The translations under genes were made by a program, and so were the position numbers. Shown piece after piece: positions 6,516 through 16,459 of a stretch of DNA of 64,000 nucleotides; the first letter of the stretch is position 1; every line of letters starts with the position of its first letter. Source of the DNA: Terriglobia bacterium (GTDB taxonomy: Bacteria > Acidobacteriota > Terriglobia > Terriglobales > Acidobacteriaceae); assembly GCA_020073495.1 (NCBI GenBank), contig JAIQFD010000007.1:67891-131890 (forward strand), written 5' to 3'. Below the pieces are notes generated by a model that saw nothing but the letters and a program-made list of their open reading frames with translations, was not told the DNA's origin and did not search any database.

Positions 6516-9500
6516 TGTACGTGGAACTTCACGCCCGATCCGCCTTCAGCTTCCTCGAGGGCTCTTCCCTGCCCGAGGAACTGGCGGCGCGATGCGCCGA
6601 ACTGGGCATGCCGGCGATGGCGGTGCTCGACCGCAACGGTGTGTACGGCGCGCCGAGGTTTCATCTCGCGGCGAAGAGAGCCGGCGTGCAGGCGCATATC
6701 GGATCGGAGATCGGCACGCGTTTGCATGGCTCCAGCATCCCTTTCCTCGTCGTGAGTCGCGAGGGATACCAGAACCTCTGCCGGTTGATCACGCGCATGA
6801 AGATGCGCGTGCCGAAACACGCCAAGCCGGGAGAGTGCGCGGCCTCGCTGGAGGAAGTCGAACCATACGCGAAGGGACTCATTTGCCTGACCGGGGGCGA
6901 CGATGGACCGCTGGGCATGTCGCTGCAGGAAGGCGGGCGCGAGGAAGCGCGGCGCGCTGTCGAGCGCCTGGTGGCGATCTTTGGACGAGAGAACGTGTAT
7001 GTCGAGCTGCAGCGTCACTTCCGGCGTGAGGAAGAATCGCGCAACGAGGCGGCGGTGGAGATCGCGCGCTCGCTCTCGCTGCCCATCCTCGCAGCCAACG
7101 GTGTCGCCTACGCCGTCCCGCAAGAACGAGAGCTGCTCGATGTCTTTACCTGCATCAAGAACCATCGCACGCTGGACACGGCGGGGCGGCTGCTGGAGCG
7201 CAACTCTGAGCGGCACCTGAAGACAGCGCGGCAGATGGCCGAACTGTTTGCCGACCTGCCCGACGCGATCGCCAATACCTGTGCGCTGTCGTCGCGGCTC
7301 AGCTTCACGCTGGCCGACCTTGGCTACGAGTTCCCGAAGTATCCGGTGCCCGAAGGCGAAACCATGATGTCGTTCCTGCGCAAGCGGACGGCGGAGGGCG
7401 CACAGGAGCGCTACGGCCGCGCCGCGCCCGGGCTACGCGCGCGCGCCAGGCGGCAGATCGAACGTGAACTGGCGTTGATCGAGAAGCTCAACCTCGCGGG
7501 ATATTTCCTCATCGTATGGGAGATCGTGCGCTTCTGCCGCGAGCAGCACATCCTGGTGCAGGGGCGGGGCTCGGCGGCGAACTCCGCGGTCTGCTACTCG
7601 CTGGGCATCACCGCCGTGGACCCGGTCGGCATGGATCTGCTGTTCGAGCGATTCCTGTCGGAAGAGCGCGGCGAGTGGCCCGACATCGACCTCGACCTGC
7701 CCTCGGGCGGGCAGCGCGAGCGCGTCATCCAGTACGTGTACCAGCGCTACGGCAAATTGGGTGCGGCGATGACGGCGAACGTCATCACCTACCGCGGGCG
7801 CTCGGCGGCACGCGAGATCGGCAAGTCGCTGGGCTTCGATCGCGAGACCCTCGACCGCCTCTCCCAGCTCGTGGGTGGCTGGGAGTACCGCGATCCCTCG
7901 GACACTCTCGCCCGCCAGTTCACTGACGCCGGCTTCGACCTCTCGCACCCCCGCATCGGAAAGTTCTTCGAGTTGTGCCAGGCGGTGCAGGACCTGCCGC
8001 GCCACCTGGGGCAGCATTCCGGCGGCATGGTGATCTGCCAGGGGCAGCTCGATTCGGTGGTGCCGCTCGAGCCCGCGTCCATGCCCGGCCGCGTGGTGGT
8101 GCAGTGGGACAAGGAAGACTGCGCCGACATGGGGATCATCAAGGTGGACCTGCTGGGGCTGGGAATGATGGCGGTGCTCGAAGACACCATCCAGATCGCG
8201 CGCGAGGCGCAGGGCGAAGAGCTCGACCTGGCGCATCTTCCGCCGGACGATCCCGAGGTATACGCCGCGCTCCAGAAGGCGGACACGGTGGGCATGTTCC
8301 AGATCGAGAGCCGGGCGCAGATGTCGTGCCTGCCGCGGCTGCGGCCGCAGCGCTTCTACGACATCGTGGTGCAGGTGGCGATCATCCGGCCGGGACCGAT
8401 CGTGGGCCAGATGGTGAATCCGTATTTGAACCGAAGGCAGGGACGCGAGCCGGTTGTGTATCCGCACCCGTCGCTGGAGCCGGTGCTGGCGCGCACGCTG
8501 GGCGTGCCGCTTTTCCAGGAACAATTGCTGCGCATGGCCATGATCGCCGCCGGATTCTCGGGCGGCGAAGCGGAGGAGTTGCGCCGTGCCTTCGGCTTCA
8601 AGCGCTCGGAGGCGCGCATGCGCGACATCGAGGTCAAGTTGCGCCTGGGCATGACGCGCAACGGCATCGCCCCGGCCGCGCAGGAGGAGATCATCAAGTC
8701 CATCACCTCGTTCGCGCTTTACGGCTTCCCCGAATCGCACGCCGCCAGCTTCGCGCTGCTGGCTTACGCCAGCGCCTGGCTGAAGACGCACTACCTGGCT
8801 GCGTTCACCGCCGCCCTGCTCAACAATCAGACAATGGGCTTTTATCACGCCTCCACGGTGGTGAAGGACGCGCAGCGGCACGGGCTGAAGTTCAAGGCGA
8901 TCGATGTCTTGAGGTCGGGGTGGATGTGCAGGCTGGAAGAGGTCGTCGGTCGTCAGTCTTCGGTCGTCGGCAAAAAATTCGCTGTGCGCCTTGGCCTGCG
9001 ATATGTGAAGGGATTAAGAGAGGAAGCAGCGCGGGCGATCGTGGAAAGAAGAAAGATGCGGCCATTCACCTCTATCGACGAACTGGCCCGCCGCGTGCCG
9101 GAGCTGCGTAAGGCGGAGTTGCAGATGCTGGCGGAGGTGGGAGCACTGAACTCAGTTTCTAGTTCCTCGTTTCTCGTTTCTAGAACAAACCCGGCGAGTG
9201 AAATCGCTGCTGTCGAGAAACTAGAAACTAGAAACCAGAAACTTCATCGAAGGGACGCTCTCTGGCAGGTCGAGCGCGCGACGCGCCCGGCCGGTCCGCT
9301 GCTGGATGAAGTCCATGAGCAAGATGCGCCCGCTCCCTTAAAGAAGATGACTGCCGAGGAGAGGCTGGTGGCGGATTTCCGCGGCACGGGGCTGACTGTC
9401 GGACCGCATCCCATGGCCTACCGGCGCGCGGAGATGAACGCGCTTGGAGTGCGCCCGGCCGTCGAATTGCCGCGTATCCCCAACGGCCGGCGGGTGCGCA

Positions 9501-9763
9501 CGGCGGGATGCGTCATCGCGCGCCAGCGTCCCGGAACGGCGCACGGATTCGTATTCCTCAGCCTGGAAGATGAGACCGGCATCTCCAACGTGATCATCAC
9601 TCCCGACCTGTTCGAGCAAAACCGCGTGCTGCTGGTCGGCGAGAAGTTCCTGCTGGCAGAGGGCGTGCTGCAAAACCTGGATAACGTGATCTCGGTAAAG
9701 GCCGACCGGGTGCTGCCGCTCAGCGTGACGGCAGCGGAAACCAGCTCGCACGATTTCCACTGA
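6515..9763 (+). CDS. dnaE2: DnaE2, error-prone DNA polymerase III alpha subunit
   Basis: A 1082-residue C-family polymerase of DnaE2 length. The PHP domain starts at residue 1 (YVELHARSAFSFLEGSS), followed by palm and fingers (VQGRGSAANSAVCY, PDIDLDLPSGGQRERV), the helix-hairpin-helix region and a C-terminal OB fold (HGFVFLSLEDETGISN). With ImuA and ImuB it performs translesion synthesis in the damage response. Two insertions made of 7-bp repeats are translated in frame, at residues about 809-819 and 881-910, between the polymerase core and the OB domain where variation is probably tolerated. Confidence 0.93.
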   Translation: MYVELHARSAFSFLEGSSLPEELAARCAELGMPAMAVLDRNGVYGAPRFHLAAKRAGVQAHIGSEIGTRLHGSSIPFLVVSREGYQNLCRLITRMKMRVPKHAKPGECAASLEEVEPYAKGLICLTGGDDGPLGMSLQEGGREEARRAVERLVAIFGRENVYVELQRHFRREEESRNEAAVEIARSLSLPILAANGVAYAVPQERELLDVFTCIKNHRTLDTAGRLLERNSERHLKTARQMAELFADLPDAIANTCALSSRLSFTLADLGYEFPKYPVPEGETMMSFLRKRTAEGAQERYGRAAPGLRARARRQIERELALIEKLNLAGYFLIVWEIVRFCREQHILVQGRGSAANSAVCYSLGITAVDPVGMDLLFERFLSEERGEWPDIDLDLPSGGQRERVIQYVYQRYGKLGAAMTANVITYRGRSAAREIGKSLGFDRETLDRLSQLVGGWEYRDPSDTLARQFTDAGFDLSHPRIGKFFELCQAVQDLPRHLGQHSGGMVICQGQLDSVVPLEPASMPGRVVVQWDKEDCADMGIIKVDLLGLGMMAVLEDTIQIAREAQGEELDLAHLPPDDPEVYAALQKADTVGMFQIESRAQMSCLPRLRPQRFYDIVVQVAIIRPGPIVGQMVNPYLNRRQGREPVVYPHPSLEPVLARTLGVPLFQEQLLRMAMIAAGFSGGEAEELRRAFGFKRSEARMRDIEVKLRLGMTRNGIAPAAQEEIIKSITSFALYGFPESHAASFALLAYASAWLKTHYLAAFTAALLNNQTMGFYHASTVVKDAQRHGLKFKAIDVLRSGWMCRLEEVVGRQSSVVGKKFAVRLGLRYVKGLREEAARAIVERRKMRPFTSIDELARRVPELRKAELQMLAEVGALNSVSSSSFLVSRTNPASEIAAVEKLETRNQKLHRRDALWQVERATRPAGPLLDEVHEQDAPAPLKKMTAEERLVADFRGTGLTVGPHPMAYRRAEMNALGVRPAVELPRIPNGRRVRTAGCVIARQRPGTAHGFVFLSLEDETGISNVIITPDLFEQNRVLLVGEKFLLAEGVLQNLDNVISVKADRVLPLSVTAAETSSHDFH
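8941..8970 (+). repeat. Heptamer array inside dnaE2
   Basis: Four 7-bp units (GGTCGTC twice, AGTCTTC, GGTCGTC) in tandem, in frame with the polymerase (translated VVGRQSSVVG). Confidence 0.85.
9155..9243. repeat. Inverted heptamer arrays (hairpin) inside dnaE2
   Basis: The left arm 9155-9183 holds four 7-bp units of the form NAGAAAC read on the minus strand, and the right arm 9215-9243 holds four on the plus strand. The arms pair across a 31-base loop and the 89-bp structure keeps the polymerase frame open. The same unit type recurs between scpA and scpB at 58001-58031. Confidence 0.88.
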
Positions 9764-9895
9764 GACGCAAAGCAGATGCATCGCATCGTAAAAATCCCAT
9801 GAAAAGTATTGCGGGCCGTGCATCTTCCACAGCATTTCGTTCTACAATCGGAGGTCAATGACCCAAAGCCATCATGTACAGGAGTGAGTAGAACG

Positions 9896-10135
9896 ATGCC
9901 AAAAGCTACCAGCGGGAAAAACGGCGGCAAGGGCAACAGGAAACCCACCACCGAAAGCACGGCCCGGCGGCCGGTCGCGGTGTTTGCCTCCGCGGCCAGG
10001 TCGGACGGAAGTCTGGAAGAGCGGATCCGCCAGCGCGCCTATGAGCTGTACGAGCAGGAAGGGCGGCAGGAAGGCAGAGACCAGGAATACTGGTTCCGCG
10101 CCGAAGCCGAGATCCTGGGACGCCGTAGCGCCTAA
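9896..10135 (+). CDS. DUF2934 protein
   Basis: ATG 9896 gives 79 residues; an AGGAG lies about 12 bases upstream. The C-terminal half (EERIRQRAYELYEQEGRQEG, then DQEYWFRAEAEI) is the DUF2934 motif, a short helical domain of unknown function common in Acidobacteriota and Proteobacteria. The N-terminus is basic and low in complexity (KATSGKNGGKGNRK). It stands alone after dnaE2 and converges on the kinase operon. Confidence 0.75.
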   Translation: MPKATSGKNGGKGNRKPTTESTARRPVAVFASAARSDGSLEERIRQRAYELYEQEGRQEGRDQEYWFRAEAEILGRRSA

Positions 10136-10227
10136 AGGCCCTTGAGCGCCAGCGGCTCCCGCGGCCACGACGCGTCAAGCTGCGGACCGTGGGGGAGAGT
10201 TTGTGCCGTCACCCTACGGCAGAAGGC

Positions 10228-12180
10228 CTAAGCTGCGCTGGCGCTGCCTGCGGCGGGGGCGAAATTCAAAGTGAAATAGAACGTGCTGCCCTTCTGCGGG
10301 GCGCTCTCCGCCCAGACGTGGCCGCCGTGCGCCTCCACGATGCCTTTCACCAGGGCCAATCCCAGCCCGGTCCCCCCGATTTTGCGCGTGACCGAGCCGG
10401 GTGCGCGGCAAAACTTGGAGAAGATCCTGGGGAGCAGCTCGGGGGCGATGCCGAGGCCCTGGTCGGAGACCCAGACCAGCGCCTGGGACGCCTGTTCGCG
10501 GGCGCCAATCCGGACTTCGCCGCCCTCCGGGGAGTACTTCAGCGCGTTGGAAACGAGATTGTTGAGCACCTGGCGCAAGGCATCCGCATCGGCGTCCACC
10601 AGCGGGAGTGAAGGCGGCACGTCGACCGTGATGCGGTGCGCTTTCTCTCCCGAAAACAGCTCTGCGGTCTCGCCTGCCAAATCCTGCAAGGACACCGCCT
10701 CCGGCTGAAATACCTGCTGCCCGGATTCGATGCGCTGGAGGTCGAGGACATCGTTGATGAGATTGCCCAGCCGGTTGCTCTCCCGATAAATGACCTCTAG
10801 AAAATGACGACGCTTCTCCGGTGGGTATTCGCGCTGCAGCATCAACTCCGCGAACCCGCGCAGCGATGACAGCGGCGTGCGTAACTCGTGGCTTACGGTT
10901 GCCACAAAGTCGTTCTTCATGCGCTCGATCTCCTTGCGCTCGCTGATGTCGCTGACCGTGTGAACGATGCGCACGATGTTCCCCTCGCCATCGCGGACCG
11001 GGTCGGTCCGAACGGCGATGAAGCGGTCGAGATGCGGCTCAAAGAACTCGCACAGCTCGGACTGGCTCGAAGCCAAGGTTTTCGCCAGAGGACAGATCTC
11101 CGGCGGGTGGTCCAGACCGTGCACGAGCTGGTAGCACTTCGTGTTCTCGATGTCCGCTCCGGGGAACAGGTCGCGAAAAGCGCGGTTGCAGCGCACGATG
11201 TTGTAAGAAGGATCGTGCAGCGTGATGGCGTCAGACATGCAGTCGAAGGTGCTCTGCCACTCGTCGCGCGAGCGCCGCAGCTCGGCGTTGACCTGCGCCA
11301 GCTCCGCGGTGCGCTCCGCAACGCGTTTCTCCAGCTCGTCGTGCGTGCGGCGCAGCTCGTCCTCCGCTTTCTTCAATTCGGTGATGTCGCGGTTGACACT
11401 CAGGATGGCGGGCTGGCCTTTGTACTCGATGATCCGGGAGCTGGCCAGCATGTGGATGGGTGTGCCGTCGCGGCGCAAGTGCACCGTCTCGAAATTCTGC
11501 CAACTGCCGACGGCCAGCAATTCGGCGATCTGCCGCTCGCCGCGCTCGACGTCGCGGGTGAGCTTCTTGAGACTCATGCCCACGAGCTGGTCGTGCGCGA
11601 GGCCGTACATCTCGCAGGCGTAGGGGTTGGCCTCGAGGATCACTTCGTGCTCGGTCTCGAAGATGAGGATGGCTTCGTTGGCGAGTTCGAAGAGCTCGCG
11701 GTACTTGCGCTCGCGCTCGGCCATGTCTCGGAGCAGCAGCTCGCGTTCCCGTTCAGCGGCGGCGCGATCCAGCTGGAGCTGCCGCTCGTGCAGCGCGCGG
11801 CCGACGACCAATCTCAGCCGCATCAGCTTGTCCTTGAGGACGTAGTCCCAGACGCCCTGTTTCACGCACTCGACTGCGGTCTCATCGCCCAGCGTTCCCG
11901 TCACCAGGATGAAAGGCAGATTCTTGCCCATCTCCTGCATCACCTTGAGCGCATCCACGCCTGTCCAGCCTGGCAGGCGGTAGTCGGCGAGAACGAGGTC
12001 AAAGTCGCGCGACTGGATCTGGGCCAGGAAACCGGCCCGGTCGGCGACGATCTCGTACTCCGCCGCGTAGCCTGCCTTTTCCAGTTCAAGGATGCACAGC
12101 TCGGCGTCGAGCCGTACGTCTTCCAGGCAGAGCACGCGCAGCGGGCGCGTGCACTCGGAGATGGCGGCGGCGTCGGTCAC
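10228..12180 (-). CDS. Hybrid sensor histidine kinase (REC-PAS-PAS-HisKA-HATPase)
   Basis: The start is GTG at 12180, overlapping the previous stop as GTGA, which gives 650 residues. An N-terminal receiver (RVLCLEDV..., phospho-acceptor near Asp66 in VLADYRLPG) is followed by two PAS domains (about 160-280 and 300-410), a HisKA box (FVATVSHELRTPLSSL) and an ATPase domain with N, G1 (DQGLGIAPELL) and G2 (GTGLGLALVKG) boxes. There are no transmembrane segments, so it is cytoplasmic. The kinase probably takes phosphate or a signal through its own receiver. It is last in the operon that begins at 16847. Confidence 0.9.
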   Translation of the reverse strand: MTDAAAISECTRPLRVLCLEDVRLDAELCILELEKAGYAAEYEIVADRAGFLAQIQSRDFDLVLADYRLPGWTGVDALKVMQEMGKNLPFILVTGTLGDETAVECVKQGVWDYVLKDKLMRLRLVVGRALHERQLQLDRAAAERERELLLRDMAERERKYRELFELANEAILIFETEHEVILEANPYACEMYGLAHDQLVGMSLKKLTRDVERGERQIAELLAVGSWQNFETVHLRRDGTPIHMLASSRIIEYKGQPAILSVNRDITELKKAEDELRRTHDELEKRVAERTAELAQVNAELRRSRDEWQSTFDCMSDAITLHDPSYNIVRCNRAFRDLFPGADIENTKCYQLVHGLDHPPEICPLAKTLASSQSELCEFFEPHLDRFIAVRTDPVRDGEGNIVRIVHTVSDISERKEIERMKNDFVATVSHELRTPLSSLRGFAELMLQREYPPEKRRHFLEVIYRESNRLGNLINDVLDLQRIESGQQVFQPEAVSLQDLAGETAELFSGEKAHRITVDVPPSLPLVDADADALRQVLNNLVSNALKYSPEGGEVRIGAREQASQALVWVSDQGLGIAPELLPRIFSKFCRAPGSVTRKIGGTGLGLALVKGIVEAHGGHVWAESAPQKGSTFYFTLNFAPAAGSASAA

Positions 12181-12641
12181 GTCGTACTCGTGGCCACTCG
12201 GACCGACGGGACCTGGTTCACGATCAGCCAGTACAGGCCAAGCTGCTTGACCGTGTCGCGGAAGCTGGTGAAGTCCACCGGCTTTTGGATATAGCTGTTG
12301 GTCCCGAGCTGGTAGCTCTTCCACAGGTCGCTCTCCTCACGCGACGAGGTCATCACCACCACGGGGATCAAGCGGGTCTCCTCATGTTGCTTAAGCTGCC
12401 GCAGGACTTCCAAGCCGTCCACCTTGGGGAGCTTCAGATCGAGCAGCACCAGGCGCGGCAAGGGGCATCCGGCCCGCTGCTGGTAAGCGCCGCGGCAGAA
12501 CATGAAGTCCAGGGCTTCCGCGCCGTCGCGCACCACGTGGATGTTGTTGCACAGCTTCTCCCCGCGTAACGCCAGCAAGGTCAGCTCGACGTCGGCATCA
12601 TTGTCTTCGACCAATAGGATCTCGTTTTCGTTAAGCAGCAT
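12177..12641 (-). CDS. Response regulator, single receiver domain (Rcp1-like)
   Basis: I chose ATG 12641 (MLLNENEILLVEDNDADVEL), which gives 154 residues; upstream sequence in this frame is a shadow of the kinase. The receiver has the acidic pair at Glu12/Asp13, phospho-acceptor Asp68 (LVLLDLKLPKVDG) and a switch Thr/Lys (VVMTSS, QKPVDF). There is no output domain. The family partners phytochrome-like kinases, which matches the upstream gene. It overlaps the upstream kinase by 11 bp and the downstream kinase by 4 bp. Confidence 0.9.
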   Translation of the reverse strand: MLLNENEILLVEDNDADVELTLLALRGEKLCNNIHVVRDGAEALDFMFCRGAYQQRAGCPLPRLVLLDLKLPKVDGLEVLRQLKQHEETRLIPVVVMTSSREESDLWKSYQLGTNSYIQKPVDFTSFRDTVKQLGLYWLIVNQVPSVRVATSTT

Positions 12642-15600
12642 GGATCGCCTCCGATTCCGGGACGCCGGAAACCGCTTCCGGCTGACCCAGCGTGAAATAG
12701 AAAGTGGCGCCTGCATCCGGCGTAGCCTCGGCGCGGATGTCGCCGCCGTGGTTGCGCAGGATGCGCCGCACCGTCGCCAGGCCCACTCCCGTGCCCTCGA
12801 ACTCCTCGGAGCGGTGCAGGCGCTGGAAGACACCGAACAATTTGTCCGCGTAATTGGGGTCGAAGCCCACGCCATTGTCACGCACGAACAGTTCTGAACC
12901 GCACATGCCCACCTCGATGACGGCCGGCGAGCGGTCCCGGCTGAACTTCGCCGCGTTGGACAGCAGATTGAAGAAGACCTGGCGGATGAGGCGGGCGTCA
13001 CAGGCGACGACGGGCAGTGGCGCGATCTGCCACTCGATGGTGCGTGCGCCGGCGTCGGCCTGCAACTCGTCCGCAACCTCGCGCACTATGTCACCGAGAG
13101 CCACGTGCTCTACGTAGAGGGCGCAGCGGCCGATGCGGGAGAGGTTCAGCAGGTCGTCCACCAGGCGTCCCATGTGTTGGGTGGCGTGCCGCACGCGCTC
13201 GAGGTAATGCATTGCTGTGGCGTCCAGACCCTCGCTGTACTGCTCCAGCAGCACCTTGGAGAAGCCATCGATGTGGCGGAGGGGGGCACGCAGGTCGTGC
13301 GACACCGAGTAGGTGAACGATTCCAGCTCCGCATTCGATGCGGCCAATTCCGCGGTGCGCTCGGCCACCCGCCGCTCCAGGGTCTCGTTCAACTGGCGTA
13401 ACTCGATCACTGCCTGGTCGCGTTCTTCGCGGGTACGCAGCGCCAGGATGCCGTGGCTCAGGGTGGTGGCCAGTTCGAGCATCAGCGAGCGTTCTTCGCG
13501 GTCAAAGGCGTTGGGCTCGGGAGCGTAGATGTTGAGCGCCCCAAAGCTCTGTTCCCCATTCCTCAGGGGTACGGCCATCACCGACGCATATCCCTGATGC
13601 ACGGCCGCTTCCCGCCAGGGGGCGAACCGCGGATCGGCGACGATGTCGGGAATGAAGCACGGCCGGCCGGTGCGGATGGCGGTGCCGGTCGGCCCTCGCC
13701 CGCGCTCGTTATCCGCCCAGGTGATACGCGCGTTGCGCACGTAGTCGGCGCCCACGCCGGAGATCGCGACCGGGCGGACCATCCTGTCCTTGTCGTCCTC
13801 GGCGTAGCCCACCCAGGCCAAGGGGAGGCCACCGACCTGCACGATGGTGTCGCACACCTGCTGCAGCAGCGTGCTTTCGTCCATCGCCCGCGCCACTGCC
13901 TCGGTGCAGCGGCTCAGCGCCATCAGCGCGCGGTTCAGACGCTGCAACTCGATCTCGGCCCGCTTGCGCTCGGTGATGTCCACGTTGATCTCCAGGTACC
14001 CGGCGGGAGTTCCCTGGGGGTCTCGCTGCAGCGCCCAACGGCTGGCAACGGTGATCTGTTGCCCGTTTCGCTTGGTATGGCGCAGTTCACCCTCCCACAC
14101 CATCCCCCGGAGAACCGTGGCTTCGATCTGGGGCAACGTCTCGGGCAACTGTGCCTGGAGGAGCGCGCTCGTAGTGATGCCGAGCGCTTCTTCACCCTTC
14201 CACCCATAGAGATCCGCCGCTCCGCGGCTCCAGAAGGTGATCTTGCCCTCCCGATCCCGCACCACGATGGCCGCGGGGACGAGGTGCAGCATCTCGGCCT
14301 GCTTGCGCAATTGTTCTTCGGCCCGCTTGCGCTCGGTGATGTCGCGGGCGGCGGCGAACACGCCCATCAGTATCCCTTGCGGGTCGAAGTAGGTGCTGGC
14401 GTTGTAGGCGACCGGGGTTTCTCGTCCGTCCCGGTGGCGGGCGCTCAACTCGTAGTCGGTGACGCGGCCCTGCCGCAGCACCAGGTGCACTCCCTCTTCG
14501 GCTCGTGCGGGATCGGTGAAGTAGCGTTTGAAAGGCGTGCCAATCAGTTCCGGGCGCGCGCTCCCGGTCAGCGCCTCCATCTGCTGGTTGACGTCGGTGA
14601 TGTTTCCCCCGGGATCAACGGTCGCTAAAGCGTCGACACTGGATTCGATCAGGGAACGGACATAGAGCTGCTTGTCGCGCAACTGGTCGTTGGCGGCGAG
14701 CAATTCTTCGGTCCGCCTCTGCACCCGCGATTCGAGTTCGCGGTTCAACGCTTCGACGTCGCGCTTGCGGTCCTCCCGCTCGGCATCCAGCCGGTCCAGG
14801 GCCTGGGCGCACTGGTGGAGCACTACGAGCGACAGGAACATCAGCGGACCGACCACGAACACCTGGTCTACGTTGGCGCTGTAGAACCCGGCGTTGCTGC
14901 CGGCCACGCTGAGCCAGCCGATCACCCACGGACCCAGGATCACGAATGGCGCCAGCCGGCGCAGCATGACCCCGCCGGCGCGTTCCCCGGCGACGACCGC
15001 CATCCAGCCGGTATCCGGCCGGGCACACATCGCGCCGACGAAGAGTACGGTGAAGGCCACTGCGGTCGGCAAAGCGATGCTCGTGTTCCAGAAGGGCGCG
15101 TACAGGGTATGGGCGCCGAAGGTGTAGCCCAGCAGCGCCAGGATGCCGATCCCGGCCCCGATCAAAGCCAGCCACGCTGCCACCCGGTCTGCCGCTTGCA
15201 GCCGCCAGGCGCGCAGTTCGACGATCGCCGCGAACAGCACGAACTCGATGATTGCGATCACCGACATGCGCCCGGGGAAGGGGGTCTGCGCGGCCTGCAA
15301 ATCGTCGCGGAACAGCCACTGGTCGATGCCGAAGTCGCGGCCCAGGAAGTATTCCAGCAGCGTGGCCAGGGCGATGAGCCCCACGGCGGTCGCCAGCGCC
15401 CGCGTCGTCCACTGCCGTCTGTGCGTGCTTGTCCCGGCGCCGCTCAACCACTGCGCCGTGCCGGCCAGCACCAGCGCCAGAGCGGTGTTTGGTTTCGCCG
15501 TGACCCAACCGGCAAGAATCGCCCGCAGCAAGTCAGAGTGGACCAGCCATCCCAGCAGGACGAGGCCGCCAATGAGCGCAGCCGCGACGCCGCAGAAACG

Positions 15601-15669
15601 GGCGAACAGGCGCATGTAGCGCACCACCTCCGCGCTCGTGCGCGGCTGGTCAATCGCGGAACCGCTCAT
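12631..15669 (-). CDS. Membrane sensor histidine kinase with PAS-PAS-GAF
   Basis: A 1012-residue protein. Residues about 20-290 hold roughly eight hydrophobic helices (a MASE-like sensor), then a coiled linker, two PAS domains (about 335-450 and 460-580), a GAF domain (about 600-760), HisKA of the phytochrome type (YSVSHDLRAPLRHI) and an ATPase domain (NLLSNAAKFS, DNGVGFDPNY, GTGVGLATVRRI). This order fits a bacteriophytochrome-related kinase whose GAF lacks an obvious chromophore Cys. The likely partner is the single-domain regulator that overlaps its end. Confidence 0.92.
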   Translation of the reverse strand: MSGSAIDQPRTSAEVVRYMRLFARFCGVAAALIGGLVLLGWLVHSDLLRAILAGWVTAKPNTALALVLAGTAQWLSGAGTSTHRRQWTTRALATAVGLIALATLLEYFLGRDFGIDQWLFRDDLQAAQTPFPGRMSVIAIIEFVLFAAIVELRAWRLQAADRVAAWLALIGAGIGILALLGYTFGAHTLYAPFWNTSIALPTAVAFTVLFVGAMCARPDTGWMAVVAGERAGGVMLRRLAPFVILGPWVIGWLSVAGSNAGFYSANVDQVFVVGPLMFLSLVVLHQCAQALDRLDAEREDRKRDVEALNRELESRVQRRTEELLAANDQLRDKQLYVRSLIESSVDALATVDPGGNITDVNQQMEALTGSARPELIGTPFKRYFTDPARAEEGVHLVLRQGRVTDYELSARHRDGRETPVAYNASTYFDPQGILMGVFAAARDITERKRAEEQLRKQAEMLHLVPAAIVVRDREGKITFWSRGAADLYGWKGEEALGITTSALLQAQLPETLPQIEATVLRGMVWEGELRHTKRNGQQITVASRWALQRDPQGTPAGYLEINVDITERKRAEIELQRLNRALMALSRCTEAVARAMDESTLLQQVCDTIVQVGGLPLAWVGYAEDDKDRMVRPVAISGVGADYVRNARITWADNERGRGPTGTAIRTGRPCFIPDIVADPRFAPWREAAVHQGYASVMAVPLRNGEQSFGALNIYAPEPNAFDREERSLMLELATTLSHGILALRTREERDQAVIELRQLNETLERRVAERTAELAASNAELESFTYSVSHDLRAPLRHIDGFSKVLLEQYSEGLDATAMHYLERVRHATQHMGRLVDDLLNLSRIGRCALYVEHVALGDIVREVADELQADAGARTIEWQIAPLPVVACDARLIRQVFFNLLSNAAKFSRDRSPAVIEVGMCGSELFVRDNGVGFDPNYADKLFGVFQRLHRSEEFEGTGVGLATVRRILRNHGGDIRAEATPDAGATFYFTLGQPEAVSGVPESEAIHAA

Positions 15670-16459
15670 AGATCACCTCAAGTTGCGCGTGGTGTTGGGA
15701 GAACAGCTCCAGCACTTCGGGGTCGAAGTGCTGGGGCAGGGTGCGGCCGTCGCCCTTCAGGAGGATGTCCACGGTCTGCGCGTGCGCCAGCCCCGGCTTG
15801 TAAGGACGGCGGGTGCGCAGGGCGTCGTACTGGTCCACCAGCATGACGATGCGCGCGCTCTGAGGGATGCGCTCGCCCCGCAGACGGCGCGGGTAGCCAG
15901 TGCCGTCCCAGCGCTCGTGGTGGCACAGGGCGATGCCGCGGGCCAGCTCCAGCAGGGGCGAGGCCGAGCCTTGCAGCAGGCTGGCCCCGATCATCGGATG
16001 CCGGCGCACCACCTCCCACTCCTCGGGGGTGAGCGGCCCGGCCTTCTGCAGGATGGCGTCGGGCACGGCGATCTTGCCCACATCGTGCATGGGGGTGGCG
16101 TCGAAGAGCAGTTGTGCCGCCGCCGCCTTCCACCCCCGCTGCTGGGCCAGGAACTTGGCGAAGTGGCTGAGGCGGACGATGTGCGCGCCCGTCTCGTCGT
16201 CCTTGTAGCGCATGGCCTTGACCAGCCGCAGGACAGTGTCGTGGTAGGCCTTTTCCAGCTCGCGCGCCTTCTGCCGTTCAGCATAGAAGGCGGTGCGAAA
16301 GTCGCGCGCGTAGGCCTGGAGCTGGCGGTTGGCGGCGCGCAACTGCGCGCTCTTGTCGCGCTCCGACAGGAAGAGTCTCTTCAAGTCGCGAGCGTAGAGG
16401 TTCAGTTGCGCCTGCTCCACCTCAAGCCGTCTTGCGATATCGCTTTCCGGCGCCTTCAT
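15650..16459 (-). CDS. HD-GYP domain phosphodiesterase with coiled-coil N-terminus
   Basis: A 269-residue protein. Residues 1-80 form a charged coiled coil. The HD-GYP domain follows, with the metal ligands HDVGK (MHDVGKIAVPD), HHERWDGTGYP and the GYP motif present; the family hydrolyses cyclic-di-GMP or similar dinucleotides. It overlaps the upstream regulator by 38 bp and the downstream kinase by 20 bp, so the regulator and phosphodiesterase probably work together much like a fused RpfG-type protein split in two. Confidence 0.9.
   Translation of the reverse strand: MKAPESDIARRLEVEQAQLNLYARDLKRLFLSERDKSAQLRAANRQLQAYARDFRTAFYAERQKARELEKAYHDTVLRLVKAMRYKDDETGAHIVRLSHFAKFLAQQRGWKAAAAQLLFDATPMHDVGKIAVPDAILQKAGPLTPEEWEVVRRHPMIGASLLQGSASPLLELARGIALCHHERWDGTGYPRRLRGERIPQSARIVMLVDQYDALRTRRPYKPGLAHAQTVDILLKGDGRTLPQHFDPEVLELFSQHHAQLEVIYERFRD

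Noticed and set aside
7433-8881. 482-codon minus-strand open frame opposite dnaE2
   Set aside because: Arg/His/Leu-rich shadow of the polymerase gene; no domain.
10888-12294. 468-codon plus-strand open frame over the hybrid kinase
   Set aside because: Antisense shadow; the minus strand has clear HisKA, PAS and receiver motifs.
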